This document shows, piece after piece, positions 7,662 through 16,337 of a stretch of DNA of 64,000 bases. How positions within the stretch are numbered: position 1 is the first letter of the stretch; the number at the start of each line of letters is the position of its first letter. The position numbers and the translations under genes were made by a program. Source of the stretch: Amycolatopsis sp. MtRt-6 (GTDB lineage: Bacteria; Actinomycetota; Actinomycetes; Mycobacteriales; Pseudonocardiaceae); NCBI RefSeq assembly GCF_017308975.1, contig NZ_JADWPD010000038.1, forward strand, positions 1-64,000. The letters are read 5' to 3'. The notes beneath the pieces were generated by a model. That model was not told where the DNA came from. It saw only the letters and a list, made by a program, of their open reading frames with translations, and searched no databases.

Positions 7662-8123
7662 GTGCACACCGACGCGTCCCTCGTGGTGGAGTTCCTGAAC
7701 ACGGTCAACGTCGAAGAGGGCACCGACCTGCTCGAAGATCCGGGGCAGTGGCGCGAGTGGGCGGCGGCGCACGCGCTGGCGGCCAACCCGGCGGCCGAGG
7801 CCCGGGCGGCACGCGACGCCCTGCGCGCGGCGATCGGCGACCCGCGGCTGCCGGGCGGCAGCGTCGACGTGGCGACCCGGATTTCCCTGACCGCGGAGGG
7901 CCCGACGCTGGTGGCGGACGACGTCGTCGGGGCGGTGTTCGCGGCTTGTGCGCGGCTGGTCGTCCGCGGGGAGTGGATCCGGCTGAAGATCTGCCCGGCC
8001 GACACCTGCCTGTGGGCGTTCTACGACGAGTCGCGCAACCGATCGCGGACGTGGTGCTCGATGCGCGTCTGCGGCAACCGGGAGAAGGCGCGGGGCTGGC
8101 GGGCCCGCGCCGCCGCGGGCTGA
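7662..8123 (+). CDS. CGNR zinc-finger regulator (ABATE domain)
   Basis: A 153-residue protein of the actinobacterial ABATE/CGNR family, thought to be ligand-sensing transcription factors. The N-terminal domain opens with VVEFLNTV. The C-terminal zinc finger is visible as CPADTCLWAFYDESRNR followed by WCSMRVCGNREKARGWR, giving the C-x4-C and C-x4-C ligands. The start is GTG. It is divergent from a VOC protein, the usual arrangement for a local regulator. A second member of the family occurs at 23115-23690. Confidence 0.85.
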   Translation: MHTDASLVVEFLNTVNVEEGTDLLEDPGQWREWAAAHALAANPAAEARAARDALRAAIGDPRLPGGSVDVATRISLTAEGPTLVADDVVGAVFAACARLVVRGEWIRLKICPADTCLWAFYDESRNRSRTWCSMRVCGNREKARGWRARAAAG

Positions 8124-8158
8124 GGCGCCCTCAACCGAGCGGCGGACACTCGAACGGT

Positions 8159-8296
8159 TGTGGACAACTTGGGGACGAAGCACCACATATCCACGCCTCA
8201 GCCGCCCCGGACCCCCACACGTTGTGGACAGCCGTTAGGCCATCACCGTGAAAAGTTGTGGATAACCCGGGGGATAACTCAGCTTCCTGTGGACAA
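8159..8296 (-). promoter_or_regulatory. Cluster of four DnaA boxes
   Basis: Four sites in the same orientation lie within 138 bp of intergenic DNA. 8159-8167 and 8288-8296 read TGTGGACAA, the exact complement of TTGTCCACA, the actinobacterial DnaA box. 8257-8265 reads TGTGGATAA, the complement of the classical box TTATCCACA. 8223-8231 is a one-mismatch site. No dnaA, dnaN or gidB lies near, so this is not an ordinary oriC. DnaA titration or replication control is an inference. Confidence 0.6.
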
Positions 8297-8337
8297 CTGG
8301 TTTGCAGGTCCCCCGGGTGTGGTATAGGTCCCGGCCA

Positions 8338-9636
8338 TCAGAACAGCAGCTCCGCGACGGCGTAGATGACGAGCCCGGCGAGCGCGCCCACCACCGTGCC
8401 GTTGATCCGGATGAACTGCAGGTCGCGGCCCACCTGGAGCTCGATCTTGCGGGACGTCTCCTCGGCGTCCCATCGCTCGACCGTGTCGGTGATGATCGTG
8501 GTGATCTCCCGTGAGTAGTTCTTCACGAGGTACGCCGCGGCACCCTCGACCCAGCCGTCGGCCTTCGACCGCAGCTGGTCGTCGGTGATCAGCCGCTGCC
8601 CCAGCGACGTGAGCCCGAGCCGGACGCGCCGGCGCAGCTCGCTCGACGGGTCCTCGGCCGCGGTCAGCAGCATCTCCTTCGCCGTGCTCCACGCCGAGCC
8701 GATCAGCCGCTGGACCTCCTCGTGGTGCACGATCTGGCCCTTCACCTGCTCGGCGCGGGCCATCACGTCGGGGTTGGTCTGCAGGTCCTGGGCGAACTCG
8801 CCGAGGAACTTGTCCAGCGCCAGCCGCATCGGGTGGTTGACGTCGGTCTTCACCGCCCACGCGAAGGACAGCACCTCGCCGTAGACCTTGTCCGCGAGCA
8901 TCTCGTCGACGAACTTCGGCGACCAGCTCGGCGCCCGGTCCGACACCACGCGCAGCATCGTCGTGTGGTTGTCGCGCACCCACTCGTAGGCGCGGTCGCA
9001 CATCAGGTCGACGAGCTTGTGGTGCGCGCCGTCGGCGAACACGCCCTGCAGGATCTTGCCCAGCGGCGGGCCCCACGGCTTGTCGATGATCCGGCGCGCG
9101 ACGGCCTGCTCCATGATCGCCTGGACGTCTTCGTCGCGAAGCACCTTGACCGCCGCCCGGACCACCGTCGCCAGCTCGGACGTCACGCGCTCGGCGTTGT
9201 CGGGCTCCGCGAGCCAGCCGCCGAGCCGCCGCGCGATCTCGACGCGCTTGAGCTTGTCACGCACGACCTCCTCGGACAGGAAGTTCGAGCCGACGAAGTC
9301 GCCGAGGCTGTTGCCCAGCGCGTCCTTCTTGTTCGGGATGATCGCCGTGTGCGGGATCTTCAGCCGCAGCGGGTGCCGGAACAGCGCCGTGACGGCGAAC
9401 CAGTCGGCCAGCGCGCCGACCATGCCGGCCTCGGCCGCGGCGCGCACGTACCCGACCCAGCCCGGCCAGCCGCTCGCCTGCGCCCAGCTGGTCAGCAGGA
9501 ACACGAGCGTGGCGCCGAGCAGGAACGACAGCGCGACGAGCTTCATCTTGCGCAGCGAGCGCCGCTTTTCCTCTTCACCGGCCGCGCCGCCCGGCGGGTC
9601 GGCGGGCGTCACCTTCGCGGGGGTCAGTTGCTCCAC
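8338..9636 (-). CDS. DUF445 family membrane protein
   Basis: A 432-residue protein with a hydrophobic segment at about residues 33-50, the DUF445 signature AAEAGMVGALADWFAVTALFR near 68-88, and a C-terminal membrane segment (VVGALAGLVIYAVAELLF). The long middle is amphipathic. The family is widespread and uncharacterised and probably anchors at the membrane by both ends. The start is GTG. It is divergent from the dapC-like gene with only 29 bp between starts. Confidence 0.85.
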   Translation of the reverse strand: MEQLTPAKVTPADPPGGAAGEEEKRRSLRKMKLVALSFLLGATLVFLLTSWAQASGWPGWVGYVRAAAEAGMVGALADWFAVTALFRHPLRLKIPHTAIIPNKKDALGNSLGDFVGSNFLSEEVVRDKLKRVEIARRLGGWLAEPDNAERVTSELATVVRAAVKVLRDEDVQAIMEQAVARRIIDKPWGPPLGKILQGVFADGAHHKLVDLMCDRAYEWVRDNHTTMLRVVSDRAPSWSPKFVDEMLADKVYGEVLSFAWAVKTDVNHPMRLALDKFLGEFAQDLQTNPDVMARAEQVKGQIVHHEEVQRLIGSAWSTAKEMLLTAAEDPSSELRRRVRLGLTSLGQRLITDDQLRSKADGWVEGAAAYLVKNYSREITTIITDTVERWDAEETSRKIELQVGRDLQFIRINGTVVGALAGLVIYAVAELLF

Positions 9637-9665
9637 ATCGCCATTGTCCGTGAGGATGGCTGATC

Positions 9666-10832
9666 GTGCGCGAACCTGCTCTCGTCCCCCGCCTCCGGCC
9701 GTTCACCTCGACCATCTTCGCGGAGATGACCGCGCTGGCGGTCGAGCACAACGCGGTCAACCTCGGCCAGGGCTTCCCGGACACCGACGGCCCGGCCGGC
9801 ATGCTCGAAGCGGCGAAGAACGCCCTGTTTGGCGGGGCCAACCAGTACCCGCCGGGACCCGGGCGGCCCGAGCTGCGGGCCGCGATCGCGCGGCACCGGC
9901 AGCGCTACGGCACCGAGTACGACCCGGCCACGGAGATCCTGGTCACCGCGGGCGCCACCGAGGCCATTGCGGCAGCGTTGCTGGCGCTGACCGAGCCCGG
10001 TGACGAGGTGATCGTCATCGAGCCGTACTACGACTCCTACGCCGCCGCGGTCGCGATGGCGGGCGCCGAACGCCGGGTCGTCGGCCTGGTCGAGGGCCCG
10101 GACGGCCGCTTCGGGCTCGACGTCGACGGCCTGCGCGCCGCCGTCACGCCGCGGACCAGGGCGATCCTGGTGAACTCGCCGCACAACCCGACCGGCACCG
10201 TGTTCACCCGCGCCGAGCTGGAGGCGCTGGCCGCGCTGTGCGTCGAACACGACCTCATCGCCGTGTGCGACGAGGTCTACGAGCACCTGGTGTTCGACGA
10301 CGCCGAGCACATCCCGCTGGTGACGCTGCCCGGGATGCGGCCGCGGACGGTCAGCATTTCCAGCGCCGGCAAGACGTTCAACTGCACCGGCTGGAAGATC
10401 GGCTGGGTCTGCTCGACACCGGAACTCGTCGCGGCGGTCAAGGCGGCGAAGCAGTTCATCACCTTCGTCTCGGGCGGGCCGCTGCAGCCGGCGGTCGCGC
10501 ACGCGCTCGACCACGAGCTGCCCTGGGTCGACGGCCTGCGCGAGTCGCTGCGGGAGAAGCGCGACCGGCTTTCGGCCGGGCTCGCCGACGCCGGGTTCGC
10601 CGTGCGGCCGACGGCGGGCACGTACTTCGTCTGCGTCGACGTCCGCCCGCTGGGCTTCACCGACGCCGCCGATCTGGCGTGGGAGCTGCCGGGCCGGGTC
10701 GGGGTCGCCGCGGTGCCGGTGAAGGTGTTCACCGATCACCCGGACGAGTGGAAACACCTGCTGCGTTTCGCGTTCTGCAAGCGCAACGAGGTCATCGACG
10801 AGGCCATCACCCGGTTGCGCAAACTGGTCTGA
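9666..10832 (+). CDS. dapC: Class I aminotransferase, DapC-like
   Basis: A 388-residue PLP-dependent fold-type I aminotransferase. NSPHNPTGTVFTRAEL, ICDEVYE-like CDEVYEHLVF and SAGKTFNCTGWK (PLP lysine at about residue 236) are visible. Overall wording resembles the M. tuberculosis N-succinyldiaminopimelate aminotransferase DapC (Rv0858c), which acts in lysine/peptidoglycan precursor synthesis. Other substrates, such as kynurenine or methionine, are possible within this subfamily. The start is GTG. It is divergent from the DUF445 gene; no clear terminator follows. Confidence 0.78.
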   Translation: MREPALVPRLRPFTSTIFAEMTALAVEHNAVNLGQGFPDTDGPAGMLEAAKNALFGGANQYPPGPGRPELRAAIARHRQRYGTEYDPATEILVTAGATEAIAAALLALTEPGDEVIVIEPYYDSYAAAVAMAGAERRVVGLVEGPDGRFGLDVDGLRAAVTPRTRAILVNSPHNPTGTVFTRAELEALAALCVEHDLIAVCDEVYEHLVFDDAEHIPLVTLPGMRPRTVSISSAGKTFNCTGWKIGWVCSTPELVAAVKAAKQFITFVSGGPLQPAVAHALDHELPWVDGLRESLREKRDRLSAGLADAGFAVRPTAGTYFVCVDVRPLGFTDAADLAWELPGRVGVAAVPVKVFTDHPDEWKHLLRFAFCKRNEVIDEAITRLRKLV

Positions 10833-11573
10833 TCACCGCGGCCCGGCTGAGTAGACGTCTTCCGGGCCGTTTCGGCCGCCGCACCGGGGCGGGGCTCCGG
10901 TGCGGCACGGGCGCCGGGGCCCGGGTGGGGCCGGCCGCGCGTCCACCACTTGCCGCGCCGAGTCGTCACTCTCCGCGATGGCCTGGGCTGCTTCCCGCAA
11001 CGGCCGCGGTGGGCGCCGGGAGGCCCGCGGCACGGTGCTCCGCCTGCCGACCGTCCACCACGCGAGACGCCGCGGCGAAGCGCCGGGCCAACGCTCGTGA
11101 TCACGCACCGCAGCCGGATCCGGGATCGGTTCGCGGCGCGCGGATTCGGCGCAGGGCAACCGAAATCGCGTGGGTGACCCCGTTCGGCCCAGTGCTCGTC
11201 CCACATCCCGGGCGAAGTTCCGGTCGTTTGGCCGAAATCACGGTCCGCGCACCGAGCGGAACCGCTCGGGCACCGAGTGCGGTCGGCGGCGCGGAAACAT
11301 CAGGTCAACGGCGGGACGTGCAATTTGCAGCGCTCGTCCGAATGGCCGTAAGCAAGCGCCCGAACGGCACTGAGAGTGATCAACTCGTCGGCCGCACCTC
11401 CCTTGCCCGGTAGGGCCGCTGGGCCTTACGGGCTGGATCGAAGGCGGGAGAGATGAAAGACTCCCGAGCGGTGCTAGAAAGAGTGCAGCCCCGGGGGAAC
11501 TGCGACCTGGCCGGAGAAAGACCCCAGCAAGATCAGGCTCGAGCGGGCGACGCGAGAGCCTCAGGCGCGGACG
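10833..11573. other. 741-bp gene-free stretch with possible structured leader
   Basis: No open frame has convincing codon use. The last 180 bases (about 11392-11573) precede the repetitive secreted protein and contain short stems with A-rich loops. Examples are GGGAG/CTCCC around AGATGAAAGA at about 11440-11465 and GCAG/CTGC around a CCCCGGGGGAA stretch at about 11484-11503. These could be an mRNA leader. I could not match them to a known riboswitch family. Confidence 0.4.
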
Positions 11574-12953
11574 GTGGTGGTGGCGGTGAGCAGCACGGCG
11601 GACGCGCGCCGCGACGCTCCCGTTCGGCCTGCGCTCACACCGGGTGAAACCGTTTCGCACGCGCGCGGGCGCGCGCCACGCCCGTGGACGGCGTCGCTGC
11701 AGCGCCCCGCGGCCAAGATCCTCGTCGCCGGCGGCCTGACCCTCGCGGGCTGGCTGCTCGGCGCCGCGCTGTCCGGCGGCACCGCGTCCGCGGCCGACCG
11801 GCCGACGTGCCCCGAAGCACCCGTGGTTTCCACTGTGGACCATGCCGCGAAGCCGTTCTGGCACGCCCGGCACCGCAAGAGCCACCACGAGACCGGCGAA
11901 GCCCCGTGCGCCGCGCAGCCGAAGATCGACAGCGCCGAACCGCCATCCGCGGACGAGCCGCCGACCGCGCCGGAGACCACCGCGCCGGAGACCACAAAGG
12001 ACAGCTCGGCCGCCGAAGAGCCTGCAGCCACGGCACCGGACAGCGCTTCCCCGGCACCGGCCACCACCGCCACGTCGGAGACCGAAGCACCGGCCGTCGC
12101 CTCGGAAAGCCCTTCCGCCGACGAGCCCACGGTCACCAAGAAGACCACCACCAAGAAGACCACCGGCTCGGACGCCTCCGAAGCACCGAAGGCCACCTCC
12201 GGCGGCGGGAACCTGCTCGGCAACCTCGTCGGCGGCACGCTCAAGTCCGTCAGCGGAACGACCACAAAGGACACCACCGGGGAGCCGGGCGCGATGTCCT
12301 CCGGCGGCAACCTGCTCGGCGGCCTCGTCGGCAGCGTCCTCGACGTGGTCGGCAGCACCCTCACCACCGTCACGGACACGGTCGGCGTCGTCACGGACAC
12401 GCTGTCCCACACCGTGCTCGCGCCGCTCACCCAGCCGCCCGCGGGCCACCCCGAGGCGCCCGTGCTGCTGCCCCTCGACGACATCCTGAACCCGGTGCTC
12501 GGCGGCAGCTCGAACTCCGGTGGCGTCACCGTGACCGTCCCCGTCGTGACGACCCTCGTCGCCCCGGTTCCGGCCACCGCCGACGGCACCGTCCCGGCCA
12601 TCGCCACCACGACGGCCGCCCCGCAGCACACCACCCGGGCCGCGGTCGTGCACCTGGTCGTCCGGCAGGCGCGGGCGCTTCCGGCGGTCCAGGACCAGCC
12701 GCGCGACTCCGGCACGCACGCCACCGGCGGTGGCGACTCCACGCCGGGCCTCCCCGGCGGCACCACCGCCCCGAGCGCGCCGGCCCCCACCGCGGCCCCG
12801 GGCCACGACGGCTCCGGCGGCGCCCGCCACGCTTTCGCCGTCCACACCGACGACGTCACCACCACGCAGCTCAAGCTGATCGGCACCAGCCGCGACCACG
12901 ACGTCGACGGCGCGGGCAGGGAAGCCGCCCTGCCCACCACCTCCCCCGACTGA
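11574..12953 (+). CDS. Secreted Thr/Ala/Pro-rich repeat protein
   Basis: A 459-residue protein not assigned to a family. A basic N-terminus is followed by a hydrophobic stretch at about residues 48-72 (ILVAGGLTLAGWLLGAALSG) ending in ASA-AD, a plausible signal-peptide cleavage site. The rest is low complexity, rich in Thr, Ala, Pro and Glu. Two related modules, SGGGNLLGNLVGGTLKSV and SSGGNLLGGLVGSVLDVV, occur near residues 204 and 243, each followed by Thr/Val-rich sequence. No LPXTG sorting motif is seen. Several GTG codons compete as start; 11574 is the first and its ribosome site is weak. It is probably a cell-envelope protein. Confidence 0.65.
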   Translation: MVVAVSSTADARRDAPVRPALTPGETVSHARGRAPRPWTASLQRPAAKILVAGGLTLAGWLLGAALSGGTASAADRPTCPEAPVVSTVDHAAKPFWHARHRKSHHETGEAPCAAQPKIDSAEPPSADEPPTAPETTAPETTKDSSAAEEPAATAPDSASPAPATTATSETEAPAVASESPSADEPTVTKKTTTKKTTGSDASEAPKATSGGGNLLGNLVGGTLKSVSGTTTKDTTGEPGAMSSGGNLLGGLVGSVLDVVGSTLTTVTDTVGVVTDTLSHTVLAPLTQPPAGHPEAPVLLPLDDILNPVLGGSSNSGGVTVTVPVVTTLVAPVPATADGTVPAIATTTAAPQHTTRAAVVHLVVRQARALPAVQDQPRDSGTHATGGGDSTPGLPGGTTAPSAPAPTAAPGHDGSGGARHAFAVHTDDVTTTQLKLIGTSRDHDVDGAGREAALPTTSPD

Positions 12954-13447
12954 CCCCCGACCGGGCAGCCGGGGACAAGTGCGCCCAAATCAAGATCGTC
13001 AAGCCGCGCCCGTACGCCGTTGAGGCGTGACGTTTCCCCTGCTCCAACGCGAAATTCGTGGCTCTTTCACGTCTCGTGACGCCCGCGCGCGTCCGACGTA
13101 CCCCAGGGGCGAAAACCATGCGAACCCACAGTCTTTCCGACCGGCCGACCGCGCCCGGCCGGGTCGGATCCCGGTCCCGGCGCCGCGCTGCCCCCGTGGC
13201 GCCGGGACCCACACCGGGTGCGCTCCGGGAGTCCTCGCTCACCGCGCCGAGCGAGGGCTCGCAGTACCGCGAGCGCACCTGAGCCGTCGGCTTCCCGGCA
13301 CGTCGAGGGGCTGTGCCGGGAAGCCGCGGCACCCGCGAACGGGGTCACGTCCGTGAGCGGGTGTGTGGAACGACGAACCGGTGCGCCGGCTGCACATGAA
13401 CGCCGCCCATCCCTGGGAGCGGGCTCGCATCCGGCGCACCGGTTCGT
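12954..13447. other. Gene-free stretch between convergent genes
   Basis: 494 bp with no convincing frame on either strand. It separates the secreted repeat protein (plus) from yczR (minus). It contains the long hairpin at 13373-13447, listed separately. I see nothing else structured. Confidence 0.6.
13373..13447 (-). terminator. Long hairpin flush with the yczR stop codon
   Basis: A 17-bp arm at 13431-13447 starts at the base directly after the yczR stop codon. It pairs perfectly with 13373-13389 (ACGAACCGGTGCGCCGG) across a 41-nt loop. Both arms are GC-rich, and no T-tract follows. It probably terminates or stabilises the yczR mRNA. Confidence 0.6.
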
Positions 13448-14902
13448 TCACGCGATGGGCGCGTCCAAGGACGCCGGAGTACCGCGGACCGACGCTTCGG
13501 CCGCGCTCAGCCGGCGGATCGCCTCGCCGATCTTCTCCGGCGGCAACGCGAACGGCAGCCGGATCCAGCGCTCCATGCCGCCGTGGACGCCGAACCGGGA
13601 CCCCGGGGCCACCTGGATGCCGTGGCCGGCCGCCGCCACCGCCAGCCGGGAGCTCACCGGCTCCGGCATGCGGCACCACAGCGACAGCCCGCCCTTCGGC
13701 AGCGTGAACGTCCAGTCCGGCAGCTGCGCGTTCACCGCGGCCGCCAGCGCGTCGCGGTTGCCTCGCAGGTCTTCGCGACGGCGGGCCAGCGCGGCCCAGC
13801 CGTCGGCTTCCAGCAGTTCCGAGAACACGACCTGTTCGAAGACCGGCGAGCCGAGGTCGACCGCGTAGCGCGCCGAAACCAGGCGGCCGAGCAGGTCCTC
13901 CGACGCGCGGATCCAGCCCAGGCGCAGGCCGCCCCAGTGGGACTTCGACGCCGAGCCGACGCAGATCACCAGGTCGCCCGCGAACGCGGCCAGCGGCGGC
14001 GGCCCGTCGAGGGGATCGCCCTCGAGGTCGAGCTCGACGAGCGTCTCGTCCACGACCACCGGCGTCCGGGCGCGGGACAGCACGGCGCCGAGCCGGTGCC
14101 GCCCCTCGGCGTCCAGGCGCAGGCCGGTCGGGTTCTGGAAGTCGACGACGAGGTAGGCCAGCCGCGGGGACGCCTGGCGCAGGGCGGCGTCGACGCCGGC
14201 GATGTCCCAGCCGCGGGCCCCGGCCGGGTCGAGCGCCACCGGGACCGGGATGGCGTGCGCGGCCCGGATCGCCTCCAGGGCGTTCGGGTACGTGGGCTGC
14301 TCGACCAGCACCCGGTCGCCCGGCCCGGTCAGCATTCGCAGGACCAGCACGAACGCGTGGTGCGCGCCGTTGGTGACCATGATCTGCGCGGCCGTCGTCG
14401 GCAGCCCGCGCTCGGTGTACCGCCGGGCGATCTTCTCCCGGAGGGTGAGCAGGCCGCGCTCCTGGTAGCCGTGCTCCCCGAGGTGCTCGACGAGGGCGGA
14501 GCGCGCGGAGTCGATGGCCGCGACCATGCCCGGCGGGGCCGACGGCGACGCGTGCGCGAAGTCGATCAGGTCACCGCCGTCCGCGACGGCCTCGGCGCGG
14601 CGACGACGGCCGGGGGCGGTGATCCACGAGCCGGCGCCCCGGCGGCTCGCCACGAACCCGTTGTCCCGCAACCGGTCCAGCGCCGCGCCGATCAGCGTCC
14701 GGCTCGCCCCGAGCGCGTCGGCCAGCTCGCGCTCGGCGGGCAGCCGGGTGCCGAGCGGGAGCTGGCCGTCGAGCACCTGCAGCTCGATGGCCGCGGCCAG
14801 GTCGGCGGCTCCCTGCCGGGAGCCGCCTTGCCGCCACGAGCCCAGCATGACAGCCAATCGCGGACCGGAGATGCGTCCACCCAGCGGGATCACGGGTTCC
14901 AT
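13448..14902 (-). CDS. yczR: MocR/GntR-PLP regulator, YczR type
   Basis: A 484-residue MocR-family protein. A GntR winged helix covers about residues 30-95 (LPLGTRLPAERELADALGAS). An aminotransferase-like domain covers about 110-480, with DFQNPTG and the PLP-lysine segment VGSASKSHWGGLRLGW. The divergent neighbour encodes a YczE membrane protein, and yczR-yczE pairs are a recognised MocR subgroup. It probably binds a PLP adduct and controls yczE from the 41-bp shared promoter. The effector and the transported compound are unknown. Confidence 0.87.
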   Translation of the reverse strand: MEPVIPLGGRISGPRLAVMLGSWRQGGSRQGAADLAAAIELQVLDGQLPLGTRLPAERELADALGASRTLIGAALDRLRDNGFVASRRGAGSWITAPGRRRRAEAVADGGDLIDFAHASPSAPPGMVAAIDSARSALVEHLGEHGYQERGLLTLREKIARRYTERGLPTTAAQIMVTNGAHHAFVLVLRMLTGPGDRVLVEQPTYPNALEAIRAAHAIPVPVALDPAGARGWDIAGVDAALRQASPRLAYLVVDFQNPTGLRLDAEGRHRLGAVLSRARTPVVVDETLVELDLEGDPLDGPPPLAAFAGDLVICVGSASKSHWGGLRLGWIRASEDLLGRLVSARYAVDLGSPVFEQVVFSELLEADGWAALARRREDLRGNRDALAAAVNAQLPDWTFTLPKGGLSLWCRMPEPVSSRLAVAAAGHGIQVAPGSRFGVHGGMERWIRLPFALPPEKIGEAIRRLSAAEASVRGTPASLDAPIA

Positions 14903-14905
14903 CAG

Positions 14906-14925
14906 GCCAATATTCCAGAATTGGC
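14906..14925. promoter_or_regulatory. Candidate YczR operator
   Basis: GCCAAT (14906-14911) and ATTGGC (14920-14925) are inverted arms with an 8-bp AT-rich spacer. They lie between the divergent yczR and yczE starts. Position makes YczR the likely ligand. A TATGGT hexamer directly after it could be the yczE -10 element. Confidence 0.55.
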
Positions 14926-14943
14926 TATGGTTTACCAGGCCAC

Positions 14944-15600
14944 TTGCCCTCGATAGTGAACGGCGTGGCTCAGATCGATCTCCGGCCCGTCCGGATCACC
15001 CGCGACCCCGTCCGCCGCAGCGTCCAGCTCCTGACCGGCCTCGCCCTCTACGGCGCGAGCGTCGCCATGCTCACCCGCGCCCACCTGGGCCTCGAACCCT
15101 GGGGCGTGCTGGCCGAAGGCGTCATGAAGCACACCGGGCTGACCTTCGGCACGGTGACCGGCGTGATCTCGGTGGCCGTGCTGCTGCTGTGGATCCCGCT
15201 GCGCCAGCGGCCCGGGATCGGCACGGTGGCGAACGTCGTGGTCATCTCGGTCACGGTCGACGTCGTCCGCGCGGTGCTGCCGGACCAGCACGACCTGGCG
15301 TGGCAGCTGGTGCTGCTGGTCGGCGGAGTGGCGCTGAACGGCTTCGCGACCGCCACCTACGTCGGCGCCCGGCTGGGCCCGGGCGCCCGCGACGGCCTGA
15401 TGACCGGGCTCGCGGCGCGCACCGGCCGGTCGGTCCGGCTGGTGCGCACCGGGATCGAGGTCACCGTGGTCGTCGCCGGGTTCGCGCTCGGCGGGACGCT
15501 CGGGTTCGGCACCGTGCTCTACGCGCTCGCCATCGGCCCGCTCACCCAGGCGCTGCTGCCGCTGGTCGTGTGGCGCGAACAGCAGCAGGCCGTTCACTAG
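14944..15600 (+). CDS. yczE: YczE/YyaS/YitT-family membrane protein
   Basis: A 218-residue integral membrane protein with about five hydrophobic segments. The family region LTRAHLGLEPWGVLAEGVMKHTGLTFGTVTGVIS and a later LGFGTVLYALAIGPLTQALLPL are characteristic. It is divergent from yczR and presumably its target; the function is unknown. The start is uncertain: TTG at 14944 or GTG at 14956 or 14965, none with a good ribosome site, so the mRNA may be leaderless. It converges with the Clp_N gene, the two stops sharing CTAG at 15597-15600. Confidence 0.82.
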   Translation: MPSIVNGVAQIDLRPVRITRDPVRRSVQLLTGLALYGASVAMLTRAHLGLEPWGVLAEGVMKHTGLTFGTVTGVISVAVLLLWIPLRQRPGIGTVANVVVISVTVDVVRAVLPDQHDLAWQLVLLVGGVALNGFATATYVGARLGPGARDGLMTGLAARTGRSVRLVRTGIEVTVVVAGFALGGTLGFGTVLYALAIGPLTQALLPLVVWREQQQAVH

Positions 15601-16124
15601 CCTGCCTTGCGCTGCTGCACGGCCCGGCGCAGCGTCAGGTAGTCGGCGCCGTGCCGGGCGAGCACCTCGTCGGGGCCGCGCTGCTGGGCCAGGGCCAGCA
15701 GGATGTGCTCCTGGCCGAGGCGCTTGTCTTCCAGCCGGACGGCTTCCCGCAGGCTCAGCTCCAGGGTCTTCTTCGCCTGCGCGGTGAACGGGATGTGCCC
15801 GCGCTTGACCGGCCCGAGCCGGCCGGCCAACGCGCCTTCGCCGTGCGTCTGCTCGACGCGTTCGACGATCTGCTCGACGTCGATGCCGAACTCGGTGAGC
15901 GCCTCGGCGTCGGCGTCGCTCACCCCGCCACGGCGCCGGGTGCGCGCCAGCTCGGCCGCGATGTCGTCGGTCGACACGCCCAGCTCGGCGAGCACGCCGA
16001 CGTCGGTCTTCACCAGCCCGGCGAGCAGGTGAGCGGGCCCGATCTCCACCGAGCCGGACTCCCGCGCCACGATCTGCGCCTCGACGACCGCCATCCGCGC
16101 GTCGGCCGTGAACCTTTCGAACAT
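15597..16124 (-). CDS. Stand-alone Clp N-terminal domain protein (split ClpC2-like)
   Basis: A 175-residue protein consisting of Clp_N repeats without an AAA+ motor. The first repeat covers about residues 1-60 (MFERFTADARMAVVEAQIVA). The second starts near 100 (IPFTAQAKKTLELSLREAV, then LGQEHILLALAQ). Clp_N domains bind adaptors, phosphoarginine and ClpC-targeting antibiotics. M. tuberculosis ClpC2 is a motor-less protein of this type that combines DNA binding and drug binding. Here the HTH part is a separate gene whose TGA overlaps this ATG (TGATG). It probably serves as the sensor half of a two-protein repressor. Confidence 0.82.
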   Translation of the reverse strand: MFERFTADARMAVVEAQIVARESGSVEIGPAHLLAGLVKTDVGVLAELGVSTDDIAAELARTRRRGGVSDADAEALTEFGIDVEQIVERVEQTHGEGALAGRLGPVKRGHIPFTAQAKKTLELSLREAVRLEDKRLGQEHILLALAQQRGPDEVLARHGADYLTLRRAVQQRKAG

Positions 16125-16333
16125 CAGTGCCTCCCGTACTTCTTGTGCACGGCCTGCCGGCTGACCCCCAGCTCGGCGGCGATCTCCTGCCACGACCAGC
16201 CCTGCACCCGCGCACTGCGGACCTGCACGGCCTCCAGTTGTTCCAGCAGCCGCCGGAGCGCGGCGACCGCGCGCAGCCCCACCCGGGGATCGCGGTCACC
16301 CGCCCGGGCGGCCAAATCCGTCGCTTCCGTCAT
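16124..16333 (-). CDS. Small HTH protein coupled to Clp_N protein
   Basis: A 69-residue protein ending in a helix-turn-helix, WSWQEIAAELGVSRQAVHKKYG. This corresponds to residues 60-85 of the fused protein at 35309-36046 (GASWTEIGASMGVTKQAAQKRF). It overlaps the Clp_N gene by one base. Two palindromes, GTCAAC-N4-GTTGAC, lie directly upstream over the promoter, so it very likely autoregulates. The ATG is seven bases after a -10-like TAGGTT, pointing to leaderless translation. Confidence 0.8.
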   Translation of the reverse strand: MTEATDLAARAGDRDPRVGLRAVAALRRLLEQLEAVQVRSARVQGWSWQEIAAELGVSRQAVHKKYGRH

Positions 16334-16337
16334 GCTT

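Noticed and set aside
8124..8337. Chromosomal origin of replication
   Set aside because: Four DnaA boxes are present, but there is no dnaA, dnaN, recF or gidB, no AT-rich unwinding element, and far fewer boxes than a typical actinobacterial oriC.
10736..11206. Minus-strand open frame after the dapC-like gene
   Set aside because: The product is Arg/Pro/Gly-rich with no domain, no ribosome site, and it runs into the antisense of the aminotransferase gene.
11392..11573. c-di-AMP or cobalamin riboswitch before the secreted repeat protein
   Set aside because: The conserved core elements of those families could not be recognised. Only short generic stems are visible.
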